64,000 nucleotides of DNA, taken from NCBI RefSeq assembly GCF_047302285.1, contig NZ_CP154845.1, forward strand, positions 2,542,001 through 2,606,000. Reading direction: 5' to 3'. Under the pieces are notes generated by a model. That model was not told the origin of the DNA. It did not search any database and saw only the letters and a list, made by a program, of their open reading frames with translations. Made by a program: the position numbers and the translations under genes. Below, piece after piece: positions 51,405 to 60,868 of the stretch. The stretch comes from Robertmurraya sp047302285. GTDB taxonomy: Bacteria; Bacillota; Bacilli; Bacillales; Cytobacillaceae. Numbering within the stretch: the first letter of the stretch is position 1; each line of letters opens with the position of its first letter.

Positions 51405-52109
51405 TCACAATTCTAATGTCATTATTTTTTCAGAAACGCGATTACTTAAAAGGTCATATCCGTAAGCGTTTGGATGGAGGGAGTCACTAAAGCATTGTTT
51501 CTTCTCATGTATTAAAAATAAATCAGCCGTTGGGAGAAAATAGGTTTGTTGAAAATCTTGCGTGACCGTATTGACCTCTATATTCCAATCTTCAATGGTA
51601 TCGAAAATCTCTTTCTGATTGTCATATTCAACATATGGATGATAGAGTCCCATTACAATCATTGGAGCATGTGGATTATTGGCTCTTATGACTTCAAGCG
51701 TTTTATGTAGATTAGCGAGATAGCGCCTTTTCCCCCTCTCTAGCTTTTCTTTAGGAAGACGATTGAACTGATAATTCACACTTTGGCGGAAATCATTGGT
51801 CCCTATGAAAAGGGTGATGTAGTTCGCCTGACGGATGCTTTTTAAAGCCTGTCTTTTTCGTAATATTCTTAAAATGTCCTCAGTTGTATACTTTGGTACA
51901 CCATAATTTTTCACATAGACCGAAGGAATCTTCTCCTCCAACTTTTCTACCAGGCGACCAACATATCCTTGTTGCAGCGGATCACCCGTCCCATATGTAA
52001 TCGAATCGCCAAATGCGACGATTTTGAGCTCACGATTCTCAGAAAAAGACCTAGAGCAAATACCAAATACGATTGTCATAAAGATCATTAAAAAGAAATA
52101 TTTTTTCAT
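51405..52109 (-). CDS. Exported SGNH/GDSL-family hydrolase
   Basis: 234 aa. Signal peptide at 1-24 (MKKYFFLMIFMTIVFGICSRSFS; a lipobox-like GIC is possible). SGNH blocks: Ser in VAFGDSITYGTGDPLQQGYVG near 31-51, Gly in YGVPKY, Asn in FIGTNDFRQS, and the Asp/His pair in CFSDSLHPNAYGYDLLS near 210-226. It is an esterase/lipase acting outside the membrane, similar to Bacillus YpmR-type proteins. It is separate from its neighbours, but it sits beside a membrane acyltransferase on the same strand, so it may act on the same acylated surface polymer. Confidence 0.88.
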   Translation of the reverse strand: MKKYFFLMIFMTIVFGICSRSFSENRELKIVAFGDSITYGTGDPLQQGYVGRLVEKLEEKIPSVYVKNYGVPKYTTEDILRILRKRQALKSIRQANYITLFIGTNDFRQSVNYQFNRLPKEKLERGKRRYLANLHKTLEVIRANNPHAPMIVMGLYHPYVEYDNQKEIFDTIEDWNIEVNTVTQDFQQTYFLPTADLFLIHEKKQCFSDSLHPNAYGYDLLSNRVSEKIMTLEL

Positions 52110-52177
52110 AAAAAAGACCCCTAATAAGTGCTTATTAAGAGTCTACCCTAATGGGGATTTATACATGTAATCAATCT

Positions 52178-53200
52178 TTACATTCTTCTTTGTTTGTCTC
52201 CCCCACCTACTGCATACTTCTTGGAAAAACCCACTTTTAATTCTATGAACGGTTGAGCAATCTTCCTAATCCATTTGCTTGATAAGAAACCTGTTAATAA
52301 CAACGAAAGGAAGATTAAAACAATGATTTGTTCAGATTCACTGAGAACCCCTTCAAACTGGCTTGTTCTAAAGTACTTCACAAAGAAGCCATGTAATAAA
52401 TAGACGTAAATTGAGCCTGTTCCCCATTTCGTAAAGAAATAATGGCGCCGCGGAACAAGTGCTAAAAAGCTCAACGTCGCTAAAAGGGCGACTACATAAA
52501 CACCTAGACGAATTAGACCTCCATTAATCTCATACTCATTCACAATATCATAAGGCTTGGAACCGAATAACCATCTATATTCGAGAGTTGGCGACACATA
52601 AACAACAACAAAAATGGCAAGCAAAACACCTAGTGATAAGTAGCGAAATTTAATATGTTTGACCTTTTCAAAATGCTCCTTTTTCAAAAAGAAGCCAAGG
52701 AGAAAGAAAGGAAAAAAGACAAATGTTCGCGATAAACTCAAGAAATTGCTAATTTCATTAAAATATCCAACTAGTATTCCTAAACCAACTGCTATGAATA
52801 AAGACATCGCTGGTTTCCATTTCGCAAATACGAACAACAGCACATTCCAGCAGAATAAACTCATTAAAAACCATAACGACCACTGAGGATCTAGCGGATT
52901 CAACGCTACGGCACTTTGATCCATCAAGAAGTAATAGTATAGAGAGTATATCGATTGGAAAATTAAGTACGGGATTATTAATTTTTTTGTTATTTTAGTA
53001 AGATATCCTTTTTGATGAAATCCTTTTGCGAAGAAACCAGATATCAAAATAAATGCCGGCATGTGAAATGTGTACAGTGTCGTATATATCGTATAAATAA
53101 ATTTGTCTTCATGAATATAGGACTGAATTAAATGGCCAAATACAACGAAAAAGATAAGGAAAAACTTTGCATTATCATAGTAAGCTTCTCTATTTTTCAT
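52178..53200 (-). CDS. Membrane acyltransferase (acyltransferase 3 / fucose-4-O-acetylase-like)
   Basis: 340 aa from ATG 53200 (GGAGGT upstream), about ten helices. The family N-terminus REAYYDNAKFFLIFFVVFGHLIQ near 4-26 carries the catalytic-type His, followed by FHMPAFILISGFFAKG near 50-65 and, later, WFLMSLFCWN. These proteins O-acetylate surface glycans or secondary metabolites. No glycosyltransferase genes are nearby, so the acceptor is unknown. Confidence 0.88.
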   Translation of the reverse strand: MKNREAYYDNAKFFLIFFVVFGHLIQSYIHEDKFIYTIYTTLYTFHMPAFILISGFFAKGFHQKGYLTKITKKLIIPYLIFQSIYSLYYYFLMDQSAVALNPLDPQWSLWFLMSLFCWNVLLFVFAKWKPAMSLFIAVGLGILVGYFNEISNFLSLSRTFVFFPFFLLGFFLKKEHFEKVKHIKFRYLSLGVLLAIFVVVYVSPTLEYRWLFGSKPYDIVNEYEINGGLIRLGVYVVALLATLSFLALVPRRHYFFTKWGTGSIYVYLLHGFFVKYFRTSQFEGVLSESEQIIVLIFLSLLLTGFLSSKWIRKIAQPFIELKVGFSKKYAVGGGDKQRRM

Positions 53201-53452
53201 ATTCAACCTCCTAATATAACTTTTATAGACTACCATACCCAAAATCTATTCGTCTATAACATTCAAGAGGTTGTATTCTTTATTTTACCTTTTTAATAAC
53301 ACTGTAATATTCATGTAATGAACTAACATTTGTATGACATCTTAGCGGAGAAAAATATTATTATAATATAACAATTTTCGACAAATTTTCTAACATAACA
53401 ATAAACTCGTTTTTAGTTTACATAATATTATTATCGTATATTTTGTCGATTT

Positions 53453-54082
53453 TTATATATAATCGTCTATTATTCTCACAATATCAGAAAGTATATTGAT
53501 TGATCCAAATACATCATTCTTCAACTCTAGACCATGATCTCCTTTTTCGATAACTTGAAGTGAAAGATTAGCCCTGCTTCGCAAAAAGGACACTCTTTCC
53601 TCTATATAGCATGGATCCTTGTCCCCAATTAAAAGCAAACCACTACTTTCACTATTCCGAAGACTATTGTAGACATCGTCTCTTTGCAGTAAAGGGGTTT
53701 GCCACACGACTTTTGCTGATTGAAAAAGTGGATTTTCTAAAAGATAAAAGAGCGCAATCGTTCCCATTGATTTGGCAACTAATACGTAATGCTCGTATTC
53801 CTGCTTCTCTAATATGTGCTGAATGACCTCCAGAATAGCATCTGTAAAGTCCTTTTCCTTTAGAGTAGACATCTCTTCCCTTGAGTACTTGTAGTTCACT
53901 TGTAAAACATCATAGCCTTTCGAAGCCAAGATACTTGTCGTATAGAAAAGAAGTGGTGCCTGGTTTGTATACCCCAAACCAGGTAAAAGTATTGCTAATG
54001 TGTTTGACGTTTCCTCTTGCTTTAAATACATATATGGAATACTTTTTCCACCATGTATGGCTGTGCCATTTATTCGATTCAT
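53453..54082 (-). CDS. Alpha/beta-hydrolase fold protein
   Basis: 209 aa from ATG 54082 (GGGGTG six bases before); a GTG at 54091 is in frame but lies within the RBS. Nucleophile elbow reads VAKSMGTIAL (Ser in SMG) near 103-112, an oxyanion region LLPGLGYTNQAPLLFY near 32-47, an acid in IGDKDPC and His in EKGDHGLEL near 184-192. Small serine hydrolase of the dienelactone/YheT-like type; substrate unknown. The 250-bp stretch upstream (53201-53452 on the far side) is AT-rich and shows no gene. Confidence 0.82.
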   Translation of the reverse strand: MNRINGTAIHGGKSIPYMYLKQEETSNTLAILLPGLGYTNQAPLLFYTTSILASKGYDVLQVNYKYSREEMSTLKEKDFTDAILEVIQHILEKQEYEHYVLVAKSMGTIALFYLLENPLFQSAKVVWQTPLLQRDDVYNSLRNSESSGLLLIGDKDPCYIEERVSFLRSRANLSLQVIEKGDHGLELKNDVFGSINILSDIVRIIDDYI

Positions 54083-54124
54083 TCTTTTCACCCCATTATT
54101 TAATTAATTGTGAAGTTTCTGCCA

Positions 54125-54910
54125 TCACAATGCCTTTGTTAAGCCCCCATCCACTAATATCGCTTGTCCCGTAATATATGTATTTGCGCTGGATGCCAAG
54201 AAAACAACGGTTTTCGCGAACTCGTTTGGATTTCCGTATCTTCCAAGAGGGATTGCCCCTTGTGATGACTTCTGCAGTTCTTCAAGACTACTATTCTTTT
54301 TATCTGCCTGTTGCTGATCGATTTCGATCACCCGGTCAGTGGCAAACTTTCCAGGTCCGACTGTATTGATCAAAATATGATCTTTGGCAAATTCCTGCGA
54401 TAAACTCTTTGCTAATCCATTTACACCTGCTCTCAATGTATTCGATAATAATAAACCATCTAATGGCTGTTTTATCGAAATGGAAGCGACGTTTACAATT
54501 CTTCCTTGTCCGTTTTTCCTCATAATGGGAAGAACTTCACGAATGGAACGGATGTAGCTTAGTAATGTTAATTCGAACGCTTCTTGCCAAGCTTGATCAT
54601 CTAAATCATCAAAGTTACCACCTCGAGGACCTCCACAATTATTGACTAATATATCGATTGTGCCGAATAAGGTAACCGTCTTTTCCACAAGCGATTTAAT
54701 ATCCGCAAACTTTGTAATATCACAAACTTGTGCATGGACTTCTCCACCGGTCTCCTTCATTTCCTCCACCGCTGTTTGTAGAACCTTCTCATCTCGGCTC
54801 GTAATCATCACCCGTGCACCTTCACGAACAAATTCCTGGGCAATCGCCTTTCCTAACCCTTTACTTGATGCCAGAACTAATACTGATTTACCGTTTAAAC
54901 CTAAATCCAT
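54125..54910 (-). CDS. SDR-family oxidoreductase-like protein without YxxxK
   Basis: 261 aa. Rossmann fold with VLVLASSKGLGKAIAQEFVREGARV (TGxxxGxG variant ASSKGLG) near 9-33, CDITKFADI, and ILVNNCGGPRGG. The usual Ser is kept in NVASISIKQ near 143-151, but the following Tyr and Lys of YxxxK are absent: the site reads LLLSNTLRAGVNGLAKSL. C-terminal NTVGPGKFATDRV and GQAILVDGGLTKAL complete the fold. Resembles BKR-like SDR groups with altered active sites. It may still bind NAD(P), with a different or no catalysis. Confidence 0.85.
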   Translation of the reverse strand: MDLGLNGKSVLVLASSKGLGKAIAQEFVREGARVMITSRDEKVLQTAVEEMKETGGEVHAQVCDITKFADIKSLVEKTVTLFGTIDILVNNCGGPRGGNFDDLDDQAWQEAFELTLLSYIRSIREVLPIMRKNGQGRIVNVASISIKQPLDGLLLSNTLRAGVNGLAKSLSQEFAKDHILINTVGPGKFATDRVIEIDQQQADKKNSSLEELQKSSQGAIPLGRYGNPNEFAKTVVFLASSANTYITGQAILVDGGLTKAL

Positions 54911-55000
54911 CGTTCATTCCCCCCTCTTTTTTTCTATTCTACACTTTTTTCCAATTATATTAGTAATGAAACGTTGTGAACATGCTCTTCGTTAGCGGAG

Positions 55001-55070
55001 ATTGCGCGGGGTTAAATGATAATTGCGCACATTCATTCATTTATTGCGCGATATTCCATCATGATTGCGG
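55001..55070 (+). repeat. Four ATTGCG(C/G) repeats at exact 21-bp spacing
   Basis: ATTGCGC starts at 55001, 55022 and 55043, and ATTGCGG at 55064: a period of exactly 21 bp (two helical turns) while the filler between is different. They lie in the 54911-55247 gap between the divergent SDR gene and ctaB. The rest of the gap shows no gene. A phased operator or a family of short intergenic repeats are both possible. Confidence 0.7.
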
Positions 55071-55247
55071 ATCTCACATTATTAGCCTTACGCCAAAAGC
55101 AACCACTTTTCTCTAATTTCAGGCATGGTACTTAATTTATTTGAAGAATGATGGTAAAATAGTATTGCTATCACAAGGTGATTAATATCACATGACGTGA
55201 AGTTAGACGTCAATCATGACGAAATATATTGTAAAGGACTACTTAAA

Positions 55248-56171
55248 GTGATAAATGAGAATCATAGTACACTGGCGATTCCAAAACGACCTTTGTCCAA
55301 AATTATTGCTGCCACTGTGAAAGCAGGCATTATAAAATCCAACTTAATTCCGATGTTTGCAGGTCTAACTCTCGCCATTTTTACGTATCATAAAAACTTG
55401 GTTGAGATATATCCAAACGTCATTTATGCGTTTATCGGGACAACACTCGTGATCGCTGCTGCTGGTGCTTTCAATAATCTCTATGACCGAGATATTGACG
55501 CTATTATGAAGCGGACTCGAAATCGACCAACAGTCACTGGTGAGGTTTCCCCTGCTGCTGTATTTGTGCTCAGCATTGCGATGACGATTTTGGGAATCGG
55601 AATACTCGCTTTGGCGACGCCATTAGCTGCTCTACTTGGTTTTCTCGGGCTGTTTTTTTATGTCGTGCCATACACAATGTGGTCAAAGCGAAAAACCATT
55701 TATAATACGGAGATTGGCAGTATTTCTGGAGCAATGCCTCCGTTAATCGGTTGGGCAGCCATACATCCTGATATCACGCATCCAGCCATCATTGGACTAT
55801 TCTTTGTAACAGTGATTTGGCAAATGCCCCACTTTTACGCGATTGCGATTCGCAATCATGAACAATATGAAGCGGCAAACGTACCGATGCTCCCTGTTGT
55901 CAAAGGAGTTAAGAGGACTTACACACAAACAAATATTTATCTTGTCATCATGATCGCAATGAGCTTTTTGTTTGGTACCTTAAGCCTTGGTCTTATGCTC
56001 GTTGCTCTAATATTAAGTGTAGGCTGGCTTATATTAAGTCTTTATGGTTCGAAAAAAATGGATGCACGCAAGTGGGCGAAATCGATGTTTATTTATTCCC
56101 TACTGCATATGACGATTCTTTTTTCTACTGTGATCATCTACTCATTAATGGGCATTTTCTTTTTTCAATAA
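55248..56171 (+). CDS. ctaB: Heme O synthase (protoheme IX farnesyltransferase)
   Basis: 307 aa from GTG 55248, which has AAAGGA nine bases before; an in-frame GTG at 55197 is poorly spaced. B. subtilis CtaB is about 305 aa. Adds farnesyl to heme b for heme O/A of cytochrome oxidases. Prenyltransferase motif NNLYDRDIDAIMKRTRNRPTVTGEVSP near 76-103, second motif YTMWSKRKTIYNTEIGSISGAMPPLIGWAA, and FVTVIWQMPHFYAIAIRNHEQYEAANVPMLPVV. Nine-helix membrane protein. It stands alone here, without ctaA or the oxidase genes. Confidence 0.93.
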   Translation: MINENHSTLAIPKRPLSKIIAATVKAGIIKSNLIPMFAGLTLAIFTYHKNLVEIYPNVIYAFIGTTLVIAAAGAFNNLYDRDIDAIMKRTRNRPTVTGEVSPAAVFVLSIAMTILGIGILALATPLAALLGFLGLFFYVVPYTMWSKRKTIYNTEIGSISGAMPPLIGWAAIHPDITHPAIIGLFFVTVIWQMPHFYAIAIRNHEQYEAANVPMLPVVKGVKRTYTQTNIYLVIMIAMSFLFGTLSLGLMLVALILSVGWLILSLYGSKKMDARKWAKSMFIYSLLHMTILFSTVIIYSLMGIFFFQ

Positions 56172-56180
56172 ATCATTTAA

Positions 56181-56216
56181 GGGCGCTCCAGTTCATTAGA
56201 CTGAGCGCCCTTTTTT
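56181..56216 (+). terminator. Terminator between ctaB and the convergent DinB gene
   Basis: GGGCGCTC/GAGCGCCC arms at 56181-56188 and 56203-56210 with six T after it. Confidence 0.92.
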
Positions 56217-56749
56217 CACGATTTCTTATTCAAAATCCCTAAGTATTCAACCCATGGACCAACATCGACTCGATATCTTTCAGCTATGACCCTAACCATT
56301 TGCGAAATATGGGTTAAATCATGAACCGCCCAAGTGGAAATAAGTTCTCTTACCTTTACAACACCGAAAGCAGGATGATAGCCTGTTACTTCAAGATGAA
56401 CATCGGGATCAACAAGAACTTTTAAACGTTCAATGTTTTGAGCCCTAATGGTTTGAAAATCCTCTAACTTTTGCTGAAAATCAGCTTCCTTTTTTTGGTG
56501 CAAATGAGCAAACCGATCAAATGGTGGAAACGGCTTATTCTCACCTTCCAGAAGAATAAACTCTAGCCGAGGAATCCAGTTGCTTCTCTCCCCTTCAATG
56601 AGATGGTCGACAATCTCTGTTATATTCCAAGTCCCTTCCCCTTCATCACAAGTAAGCCAATTTTCAGAAAGACCTAACAGGAAAAATTGTAATGTTTTTG
56701 GTGTCCGTTCTAAAATCTCTATCGTCTCATCTAAATTGAAATTCATCAC
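56216..56749 (-). CDS. DinB-family putative metal-binding protein
   Basis: 177 aa, four-helix DinB fold. Metal His candidates in NITEIVDHLIEGERSNW near 42-58 and AVHDLTHISQMVRVI near 140-154; note Trp-rich WVEYLGIL at the end. DinB proteins include thiol transferases and maleylpyruvate isomerases. Only distantly like the YfiT-type protein at 31096. Function open. Confidence 0.85.
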   Translation of the reverse strand: MMNFNLDETIEILERTPKTLQFFLLGLSENWLTCDEGEGTWNITEIVDHLIEGERSNWIPRLEFILLEGENKPFPPFDRFAHLHQKKEADFQQKLEDFQTIRAQNIERLKVLVDPDVHLEVTGYHPAFGVVKVRELISTWAVHDLTHISQMVRVIAERYRVDVGPWVEYLGILNKKS

Positions 56750-56788
56750 TCCACCTCCCCAATACTGAAGATATGCAAAAAACCACTA

Positions 56789-59700
56789 CTATTTCCATAA
56801 TTTCCACAAGCTCATGACTTTTCCCTTTAAAGTTGAAATGATCGTTGCTTCCCCTCTTGCAGCCTTTTGCTTATTCCATTCGTTGGAGCTCGCAACCGCA
56901 ATTAATATCGAACCTGCGATAAGCAAGTAAGCCCACCAAGGGAGATTTCCCCAAAAAGGGCGTGTCTGCATGAACACATTTAGCAAAAGAACTCCAGTAC
57001 CAACGAAGAAATAAGATTTCGTCTTAAAGAAAACTCCTGCAAGAATCGATGTTAATGATAAGCTTCCAAGAATGAGCGCATCATAGATCGTCGACGATTC
57101 CAAGCCGTCAATAACAAGAAAAATAGATACAACTAAAAGAATTCTCCATTGAAGATAATTTGTGATCTGTTCATAACGTCCCTTCATACAAAATCGCAGA
57201 TAGATGGATAAAATGACAAATGGCAATACATACACTTCTGCCTCTAATAGCTCATGGATAGATATCTCAGAAATCATGGCATAATACGGTTGAAGTAAAT
57301 AAGCTCCTGAGACAAAAATTGGAACCCACTTGTATTCACCTGGAATTCGATTTTTTTGTAACCATACGGTCAATGCAATTAGTAGGCCTGGAATGATTTT
57401 CATCCATAAATAAGGTTGTTCAAAGCCATAGATCGTTGCAAAAAAGAGAATCGCAATCATGGTGTATACATCGATGGAAGGAATTTCTTTCTCCTTCTTC
57501 TCATAAAAGGCCGAATAAAACCATTTACCTGCTAAAAGGAAGACCACTCCAAAGACAGCCAAAGTAATGATTTCATTTATTACTCCAAACGAATGATAGG
57601 CTAAATACTGTCGAACACCCGTATAAATAAATAGGGTTGGAATAATCGTCAGCATCCTCCACTTCGACAAATGCAAAACAACTATGACTCCTACAGAGTA
57701 CAAAATCGTGACGATAAACATCAAGTTCGTATACGGATACATATTAAGAAAAAACATGATTCCAATTAATGAAAACGGCACTAAATAATAAAGTGTTCTC
57801 TTTTTATAAGGACCATCCGCAAAGTACCATAGCCCTGCAATCAATAAGCTTGTTAAGCAAAATGCGAATTCTTTTTCAACTGTTTCCAAATGAGCAATGG
57901 CCGCCACAAATGTAGCAAAAAGCATCGTAAATGCCCCATATAAAAAGAACTTCCGTTTCCACTCACGTTCTGCTAACATCGTACTTACGCCATAAATGAT
58001 CAATGCGATCATGAAGCCCCAAACCGCCGCTTTCCCGTGAACAAATAGAGTAAGCAGCAATCCAAATGGCATATAAATATGACCGATTAGACCGAAGGCA
58101 CGATATATATTTGCATCACGATTTTTTATCATGAAAGAAACGATAAAAAGAATGACAGCCCCTATGATGGCAAATAGTGTCCCGATTTCCCCTATCGACT
58201 CTAACAGCGAATAATACGTTATCAAAGTAATGAGCCCCATTAAATATGGTACAAATTTGTTCTTCGTATAGACGTATAACCAAGTGTACATTGCTACTCC
58301 ACCCATAAACAATAACGTTTGTAGCCATTGCATATCAAAGGGAATAATTGTCGCTGTCAAAAGAGCGAATGTATAAAACACTTGTGACGTGTAAAAATGA
58401 TTTCTTTTAAGCTCTTTATCTTTGACGATAAAAAAGACAGCTGTAACAATTAGGCTCGCAAATAGAAAGTGAAAGGCCGGTCCAAGCTGAACGGAATAAA
58501 ATGGTGAAGCTACTTTCCACTCTTCACAAAATGCCCAAACGGCTAATCCCATCGATATTGGGGCCAACCACTTCGCAAAAGGTCGGAACTCAAGTCGTGA
58601 TTCCTTCGTTAAACTCAAAATGGCACTAACGCATATGAAAAGAAGGATAACCGCAACTTCCCACCATGCATACATCGTCAAAGATGCATAAGCTGCAATC
58701 GCCATGTATGCCCAACCAATATCTCTAGCAGGCTGTTTGATAAGTTCAAAAACCTTTACTTTTACGTAAATGCCAAAGCCAGCGAACATGCCAAAGCCGA
58801 TTAAAGCAACGAAGATCATAAAACTAGATAGCTCCACTGCTTCATCTAATAGAAGCAAACCTTCGAACATGACAACAGAGAAGAATACCGCACTTAAATA
58901 GCGAAACAGTAGCTTTTTCGTTACATGGCTCAAGTATAAAAAGTTTCCGCTAATCGCTAAATAACCAAACAGTAACGGAAAGGATGGTTGACCCAAATTA
59001 ATCAGAATCGCTTCTAAGCTAATAAATAGAAAAGCGAGTCCTGACACGACTGCACTTGTAAGCACGAAGATCTTTTTCCAAGGAAATTGATCATCAAGAA
59101 CGAGCGGCACAAGTAAGAAAACGAAACCAATTAATGCATAGAGAAACGAACCCATCTCTGCGAGCATCGAATACTCGACAAATTGGAAAACACCGTACAC
59201 AAGCATCGCACTAAAGACAAAGTGAAACTCCTTCCGCCCCGTTACATAGACCATCGATAAGTAGACAGCAGCTGTGACGATGAGATTGAAGCCGAGGTAC
59301 ATGCTCGAATGGTAAAGAACGAGCATTAGCACAGTCGTTAAAATCAAATTTGCCTGTGCAAAATTCACGAACTCCACTGTAAAAAGCTTAAGTGAATCCT
59401 TCTTTTTCAACTGATGGTAAAGATAAATGGAGAGCGCTTGAAACGCCATCATCCCAAGGAAAAAGCTATCTTGACTAAATTGTAATGCTGCAAATAGATA
59501 GCCTACTCCTACTGTAAACGTGAGATATGTAAACCAAACAAATAATCTAGACGCAATCCTATTAGCTAAAAGAAAATAAACCGGAAGGATGAGTAAGCAA
59601 CTGATCATCCCAAATAGATTACTACCCTCTCCACTGATAGACAAATAACTTCCCAAAAGTTCAAACCAAGCTACCGACAAGAAAAAAATCGGCAAGAATA

Positions 59701-60166
59701 AACTACCTAGAACAACAAAAGCGAAAGCGGTTTTATCAATCTTAAGTACTTTCTTCGATACGTATGCAATTCCATAGAACAAAAAGGAAATAAGCCCAAT
59801 GGAACCTGCTTTTGTAATACTAGACATCTTGTCCCAGTTGCTCGTAGCTACATACAAGCCACCAATTAAAAGGAGTATAACCCCTAAATTTAAGAGCCAA
59901 GTAATATTTCGTTCCCGTATTTGTTCCTCTGTCTTTTTTATGCGAGGTTTAGTTTGAGTGGGCACTACCTTTTTTTCTACTTTCGGTATTAGCGGCTTTT
60001 CAGGTTTAAGTTGTGGCTCAACCTTTACTTCTAATTCCACGTAATACTTTTCGTGTGCTTTAACTACCTCTTCATACAGATCAGAAGGAATATAACGATT
60101 TACTTTCAACTTCCATAGCTCTTCTTGTACAATCTGTTTTTTTACTTCTCCCGATAGAGGCTTCAT
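56789..60166 (-). CDS. Very large polytopic membrane protein, unknown function
   Basis: 1125 aa. A cytoplasmic N-terminus of about 88 residues has a helical part (EVKKQIVQEELWKLKVNRYIPSDLYEEVV), then a Lys/Pro/Glu-rich linker (LKPEKPLIPKVEKKVVPTQTKPRIKKTEEQ). The rest, from NITWLLNLGVILLLIGGLYVA to the end, is an almost unbroken series of some 30 membrane helices with very short loops and no obvious catalytic motif. This matches large Bacillus proteins annotated only as hypothetical/DUF2157-like or SCO7613-like membrane proteins. Single gene. Possibly assembled from repeats of an eight- or ten-helix unit; not proven. Confidence 0.8.
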   Translation of the reverse strand: MKPLSGEVKKQIVQEELWKLKVNRYIPSDLYEEVVKAHEKYYVELEVKVEPQLKPEKPLIPKVEKKVVPTQTKPRIKKTEEQIRERNITWLLNLGVILLLIGGLYVATSNWDKMSSITKAGSIGLISFLFYGIAYVSKKVLKIDKTAFAFVVLGSLFLPIFFLSVAWFELLGSYLSISGEGSNLFGMISCLLILPVYFLLANRIASRLFVWFTYLTFTVGVGYLFAALQFSQDSFFLGMMAFQALSIYLYHQLKKKDSLKLFTVEFVNFAQANLILTTVLMLVLYHSSMYLGFNLIVTAAVYLSMVYVTGRKEFHFVFSAMLVYGVFQFVEYSMLAEMGSFLYALIGFVFLLVPLVLDDQFPWKKIFVLTSAVVSGLAFLFISLEAILINLGQPSFPLLFGYLAISGNFLYLSHVTKKLLFRYLSAVFFSVVMFEGLLLLDEAVELSSFMIFVALIGFGMFAGFGIYVKVKVFELIKQPARDIGWAYMAIAAYASLTMYAWWEVAVILLFICVSAILSLTKESRLEFRPFAKWLAPISMGLAVWAFCEEWKVASPFYSVQLGPAFHFLFASLIVTAVFFIVKDKELKRNHFYTSQVFYTFALLTATIIPFDMQWLQTLLFMGGVAMYTWLYVYTKNKFVPYLMGLITLITYYSLLESIGEIGTLFAIIGAVILFIVSFMIKNRDANIYRAFGLIGHIYMPFGLLLTLFVHGKAAVWGFMIALIIYGVSTMLAEREWKRKFFLYGAFTMLFATFVAAIAHLETVEKEFAFCLTSLLIAGLWYFADGPYKKRTLYYLVPFSLIGIMFFLNMYPYTNLMFIVTILYSVGVIVVLHLSKWRMLTIIPTLFIYTGVRQYLAYHSFGVINEIITLAVFGVVFLLAGKWFYSAFYEKKEKEIPSIDVYTMIAILFFATIYGFEQPYLWMKIIPGLLIALTVWLQKNRIPGEYKWVPIFVSGAYLLQPYYAMISEISIHELLEAEVYVLPFVILSIYLRFCMKGRYEQITNYLQWRILLVVSIFLVIDGLESSTIYDALILGSLSLTSILAGVFFKTKSYFFVGTGVLLLNVFMQTRPFWGNLPWWAYLLIAGSILIAVASSNEWNKQKAARGEATIISTLKGKVMSLWKLWK

Positions 60167-60255
60167 GTAAATTCCCTGCCTTTTATTTGCTATTTTACTA
60201 ATTTTTACTTTTGGTGTAATTTTACACCATTTAAGAAAAAAAGCAATATATTTTC

Positions 60256-60288
60256 AAAAAAAAAACGCAGAGATCCATTTCTCTACGT
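60256..60288 (-). terminator. Terminator of the SRPBCC gene
   Basis: ACGTAGAGA/TCTCTGCGT arms (one wobble) at 60280-60288 and 60265-60273, then ten T on the minus strand. 50 bp past the stop. Confidence 0.8.
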
Positions 60289-60338
60289 TTGCTGCTTCTT
60301 TATTTAATCCATGAGACTTTCCTTATTGCATCAGTTAA

Positions 60339-60782
60339 TTATTGATGATATTCATGAATTTTCGCTGTCACTTCTTCCTTGAATTCATTCGTGATTTTAG
60401 GAGGATTTGATTTTAGCATCGGCTTTATCATTTTCGCTAACGTACCAGTCGCTTGCAAGTCTAAACTAGCACTAATAAACGTCCGATTACTTTTCAAACT
60501 TTTCGCCTCAATACTTCCGTGCCCTGTGAATCCCTCATTTTTTCCATCCACTTGAAATGTCATTCTTTTCGGTGCGTTTTTACTTAAAATATGGACCTCA
60601 AACTCTAGTTTCTTTTTTATAAAACCAAAATCTGTCGTGAATACCCAATTCGATTGGTTCTCATTAACCATATCATGGCTAACATAGCCTGGAACGAGTG
60701 GTCCCCAATGACTAAAGTCCTCCATATATGCCCACACCCATTCAAGTGGTGCATCAATGATCATGCTGTAAAGCTTTGCCAA
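60339..60782 (-). CDS. SRPBCC/CoxG-like lipid-binding-fold protein
   Basis: 147 aa from TTG 60782, with GGAGAGG six bases upstream; a longer in-frame reading from 60842 has no RBS. START-like fold pattern: SMIIDAPLEWVWAYMEDFSHWGPLVPGY at the N-terminus, FEVHILSKNAPKRMTFQVDGKNEGFTGHGSIEAKSL in the middle and the long C-terminal helix with TGTLAKMIKPMLKSNPPKITNEFKEEV. Very similar layout to CoxG-like proteins that bind a hydrophobic ligand such as a quinone. No partner operon. Confidence 0.82.
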   Translation of the reverse strand: MAKLYSMIIDAPLEWVWAYMEDFSHWGPLVPGYVSHDMVNENQSNWVFTTDFGFIKKKLEFEVHILSKNAPKRMTFQVDGKNEGFTGHGSIEAKSLKSNRTFISASLDLQATGTLAKMIKPMLKSNPPKITNEFKEEVTAKIHEYHQ

Positions 60783-60868
60783 GTATACCCTCTCCTCTTT
60801 ATTCTTTGGAAAAAGATTCTCGTTATTAAGGGTATTCAGCAAACTTTATGAACATGACTTCTGTAAGC

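Noticed and set aside
53201..53452. AT-rich gap with separated inverted TCGACAAA/TTTGTCGA copies
   Set aside because: Arms are short, about 65 bp apart, and no gene, promoter or repeat unit can be supported.
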